Shown in pieces: positions 63,001 through 64,000 of a stretch of DNA of 64,000 nt. The translations under genes were made by a program, and so were the position numbers. Origin of the DNA: Rhizobium sp. ZPR4 (GTDB lineage Bacteria > Pseudomonadota > Alphaproteobacteria > Rhizobiales > Rhizobiaceae). The notes below the pieces were generated by a model, which worked only from the letters and a program-made list of their open reading frames with translations, made no database searches and was not told the DNA's origin. The first letter of the stretch is position 1, and each line of letters begins with the position of its first letter. The stretch lies in contig NZ_CP157969.1 in assembly GCF_040215725.1 (NCBI RefSeq), positions 558,001 to 622,000 of the forward strand, in the 5' to 3' direction.

Positions 63001-64000
63001 CGCCTTTACCGAGACATCGTCGATGTTGAACGAGCCGAACGGCTGGTACGGAGACCAGAATTTAATCAAGGTGCTCGAGTTCGTTGCAACGAAATTGACC
63101 GTATAGAGTACGTAGGGACTATTGCTGGAGTTAGAGTACGTGTAGCTGATGGCCTGCGTTTGAGATCCTGTCGTGACATCGAAAATTGCCGCTGCCCCGC
63201 CGGGTAGGCTAGTGGCAAAATCCTGCATGTAGAAGCTGAGCTGATATGTCTGCCCAACAACCGTAGATATTGTCTGCGAAAGCGAGTTGATGGAACTGGT
63301 ATTTGAGACAAGCATTGCTGACGTGGAATCAAGCCGGCCGCCATTCACATCGTAGACTGACCCGGTGAGTGACCAGTTGGTTGGATAGCTGTGAGTTCCG
63401 GAGAAGTAATAACTCTGGAAATCACCATTCGTTATCAGCTCCGAACCCACGCTGTAGGACGCATCCTCCGTCACCGACCCAGTCGTCGTTCCCGTGCCAA
63501 AGACCGGCGGGTTATCGACGCCCGTAATCGTGACGGTAACGTTGTGCGGCGTTCCGTCGGCCGAGGTGAGAGCCAGGGTATCGGTCAGCTTTGCGCCAGC
63601 CGTCAGCGCTTGAACCGCCGTGTCATTGTTGTTCAGCGCATAGGTCCAAGTTCCAGTCGCGGAACCATCATTGGTGAAGGTGAATGTCCCGTGTGCGCCC
63701 GCGATCGAGTTTGAAGACGCGGTCGTGAAGGAGCTCTGGTTTGCATCGACGTCAGAAACGACGATCGCGCCGCTGATCGGGGTGGTACTGCCCTCCAGAA
63801 TGCTTCCGGTATCGCCGGTAAACGTCGGCGCATCGTTGGTGCCGTTGACCGTCACATCGACCGTCTGGGTCGTGACGCCGCCATGGCCATCGCTGACCTG
63901 CACCGCGAAGACGTCGTGCTTCTGATCCGACGCCGTCAGCGGATCGGCCTTCGACTGATCCAGAACGTAGGTCCACTTGCCAGTCTGATCGACGCTCAGC
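60010..64000 (-). CDS. Giant type-I-secreted repeat adhesin (partial, C-terminal part)
   Basis: The frame is open to the right edge, so only the last 1,330 or so residues are visible. From the left end of the protein as seen: VCBS/cadherin-like repeats ending in VTVNGTNDAPT (about 63840 and 62700). Between these, at about 62990-63445, is a jelly-roll carbohydrate-binding-like domain (ITNGDF...NIDDVSV). More repeats follow, then a Gly/Asn-rich solenoid at about 60500-61250. The C-terminal part has GTDGNDTL...GGAGADTFVLD (RTX-like calcium site) and a T1SS-143-type secretion signal (MADVITDFSPKGDGDKLDVS). It would be exported by a type I system and held at the surface. The region about 61900-63400 looks AT-richer than the flanks. 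Confidence 0.85.
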   Translation of the reverse strand, partial: LSVDQTGKWTYVLDQSKADPLTASDQKHDVFAVQVSDGHGGVTTQTVDVTVNGTNDAPTFTGDTGSILEGSTTPISGAIVVSDVDANQSSFTTASSNSIAGAHGTFTFTNDGSATGTWTYALNNNDTAVQALTAGAKLTDTLALTSADGTPHNVTVTITGVDNPPVFGTGTTTGSVTEDASYSVGSELITNGDFQSYYFSGTHSYPTNWSLTGSVYDVNGGRLDSTSAMLVSNTSSINSLSQTISTVVGQTYQLSFYMQDFATSLPGGAAAIFDVTTGSQTQAISYTYSNSSNSPYVLYTVNFVATNSSTLIKFWSPYQPFGSFNIDDVSVKAVSGTPGIETTTGSIAFTDTHASYTHTVSYATPAGSSYYGTFAASVDNTNNKVNWTFSVNDSAIQSLGVNDHINQTYTLTLSDGHGGTVTKDVVVTVNGTNDAPTLSNVAATASYNAGNAAIVLSSTTTANDVDNATLASAKVSVSGGFISGDTLTATVTGTSITASYNAATGVLTLTGNDTLAHYQAVLDSVTFSSTSSSTTTRTISWSVNDGTIDSSVSTTTITVAPHVNVAPVLDLDTAASGSDELLTYTRQTTVNLAPRALVTDSDSSNFNGGTLTISSPGASDKLSILNQGMSSGKIGVSGSNVTYGGTKIGTYTSSDGGATLTITFTSNSATPTAITALLKDIQFNSNSNSGDGRIVSFTITDGDGGSASANVTLQAPSMPAGTSGEAINLALADPSHHVGAVTLSVAGLPAGWVLSEGTHNADGTWTVVTNNPSSLTVTSPDGVTGAVVLQVTETWTNADGSTGMATVADNVEAYAKGSPIFAWSGDDTLTASSGNDTLVFANTIGTDVVHKFDVAHDKIDLIGFAGFNSFADVLAHLSSDASGNAVITLGNGETITLAGVSAAALTADDFLFNEAVVTHNSGDMVVADGALMPFSGTLDNTGSIHISSAGSETDFEIVQQGLTLTGGGKVTLSDSASNVIFGSSDHVTLTNVDNTISGAGQIGDGHLTLVNAGTIIADGSHALVIDTGANAVSNTGTLEATGTGGLHIHSDVVNNGLLWANGGDVNLDGNVSGTGTVLVSGHAGLEIGGSFDEAITLGKDAQATITIDHAAAFSGTIAGLDGNDALRFGDISAATASFSYTENAAKTGGVLTVTDGTHTASIGLTGEYSAGDFSLGHDGTSAEIDFSGIGHLYGTDGNDTLTSGGGYTMTGGAGADTFVLDAKALHNLNMADVITDFSPKGDGDKLDVSNLLNALVGEHPGMTEASAVASMTAAVDAATNSTKISVNTGSETHVVATLQNYAPTGHDAVHVLFNNHEEQLATHTQTAGA

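Overview
The window looks like an accessory replicon (chromid or large plasmid) or a catabolic chromosomal region of a Rhizobium-type alphaproteobacterium. It is GC-rich and packed with ABC importers, LysR, GntR, RpiR and XRE regulators, short-chain dehydrogenases and sugar-acid or amino-acid catabolic operons. It has a RIME-like palindromic repeat, an alphaproteobacterial CsgH and a ttu-type tartrate locus. I saw no rRNA, tRNA, replication genes, CRISPR array or intact insertion sequence. The species is inferred from gene content only.

Layout. (1) 33-14665: an organosulfur-type locus. Leftward genes are an FAD/NAD(P)-binding oxidoreductase, a DszC/SfnB-like flavin monooxygenase, an aldo/keto reductase and a dipeptide-type ABC transporter (two ATPases, two permeases). 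Rightward genes are a Tat-exported solute-binding protein, an SfnG/DszA-like luciferase-family monooxygenase, a DszB-like desulfinase and a second DszC-like flavoprotein. A second, paralogous binding protein closes the block. (2) 15831-25569: a MYG1-family hydrolase, an unrecognised 690-residue protein, a curli set (two curlin-repeat proteins around CsgH), a transposase relic, a LysR/beta-hydroxyacid dehydrogenase pair and an acyltransferase of the OafA kind. (3) 25696-32327: a DUF1275 membrane protein, then an XRE regulator translationally overlapping an hyf-like membrane complex operon. That operon is broken by an internal deletion fusing hyfF to the end of hyfG. (4) 32389-36905: a RIME-like repeat, a DUF4365 protein, a small lipoprotein and SDR/LysR genes. 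(5) 36921-47197: a hydroxyproline-type catabolic cluster (epimerase-family enzyme, FAD dehydrogenase, DapA-type deaminase, aldehyde dehydrogenase, polar amino-acid ABC importer, GntR regulator, ProC-like reductase). (6) 47293-51993: a tartrate operon (glycerate kinase, tartrate dehydrogenase, MFS transporter, divergent LysR). (7) 52146-59646: a BKACE enzyme divergent from an RpiR regulator and class III aminotransferase, then a glutamine-type ABC importer, a C45-family acyl transferase/hydrolase and a second RpiR regulator. (8) 60010-64000: the C-terminal part of a giant type-I-secreted repeat adhesin running leftward from beyond the window edge.

How the genes work together. The first block can import an organosulfur compound, oxidise it with flavin monooxygenases and release sulfite through a DszB-type C-S cleavage. 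No flavin reductase of the DszD/SsuE type is visible in the window. The hydroxyproline block has all four classical steps from hydroxyproline to 2-oxoglutarate plus its own importer and regulator, with a conspicuous 22-bp operator repeat in the divergent promoter. The tartrate block takes tartrate to glycerate to phosphoglycerate. The last metabolic block looks like an uptake and deamination route for an unknown amino compound.
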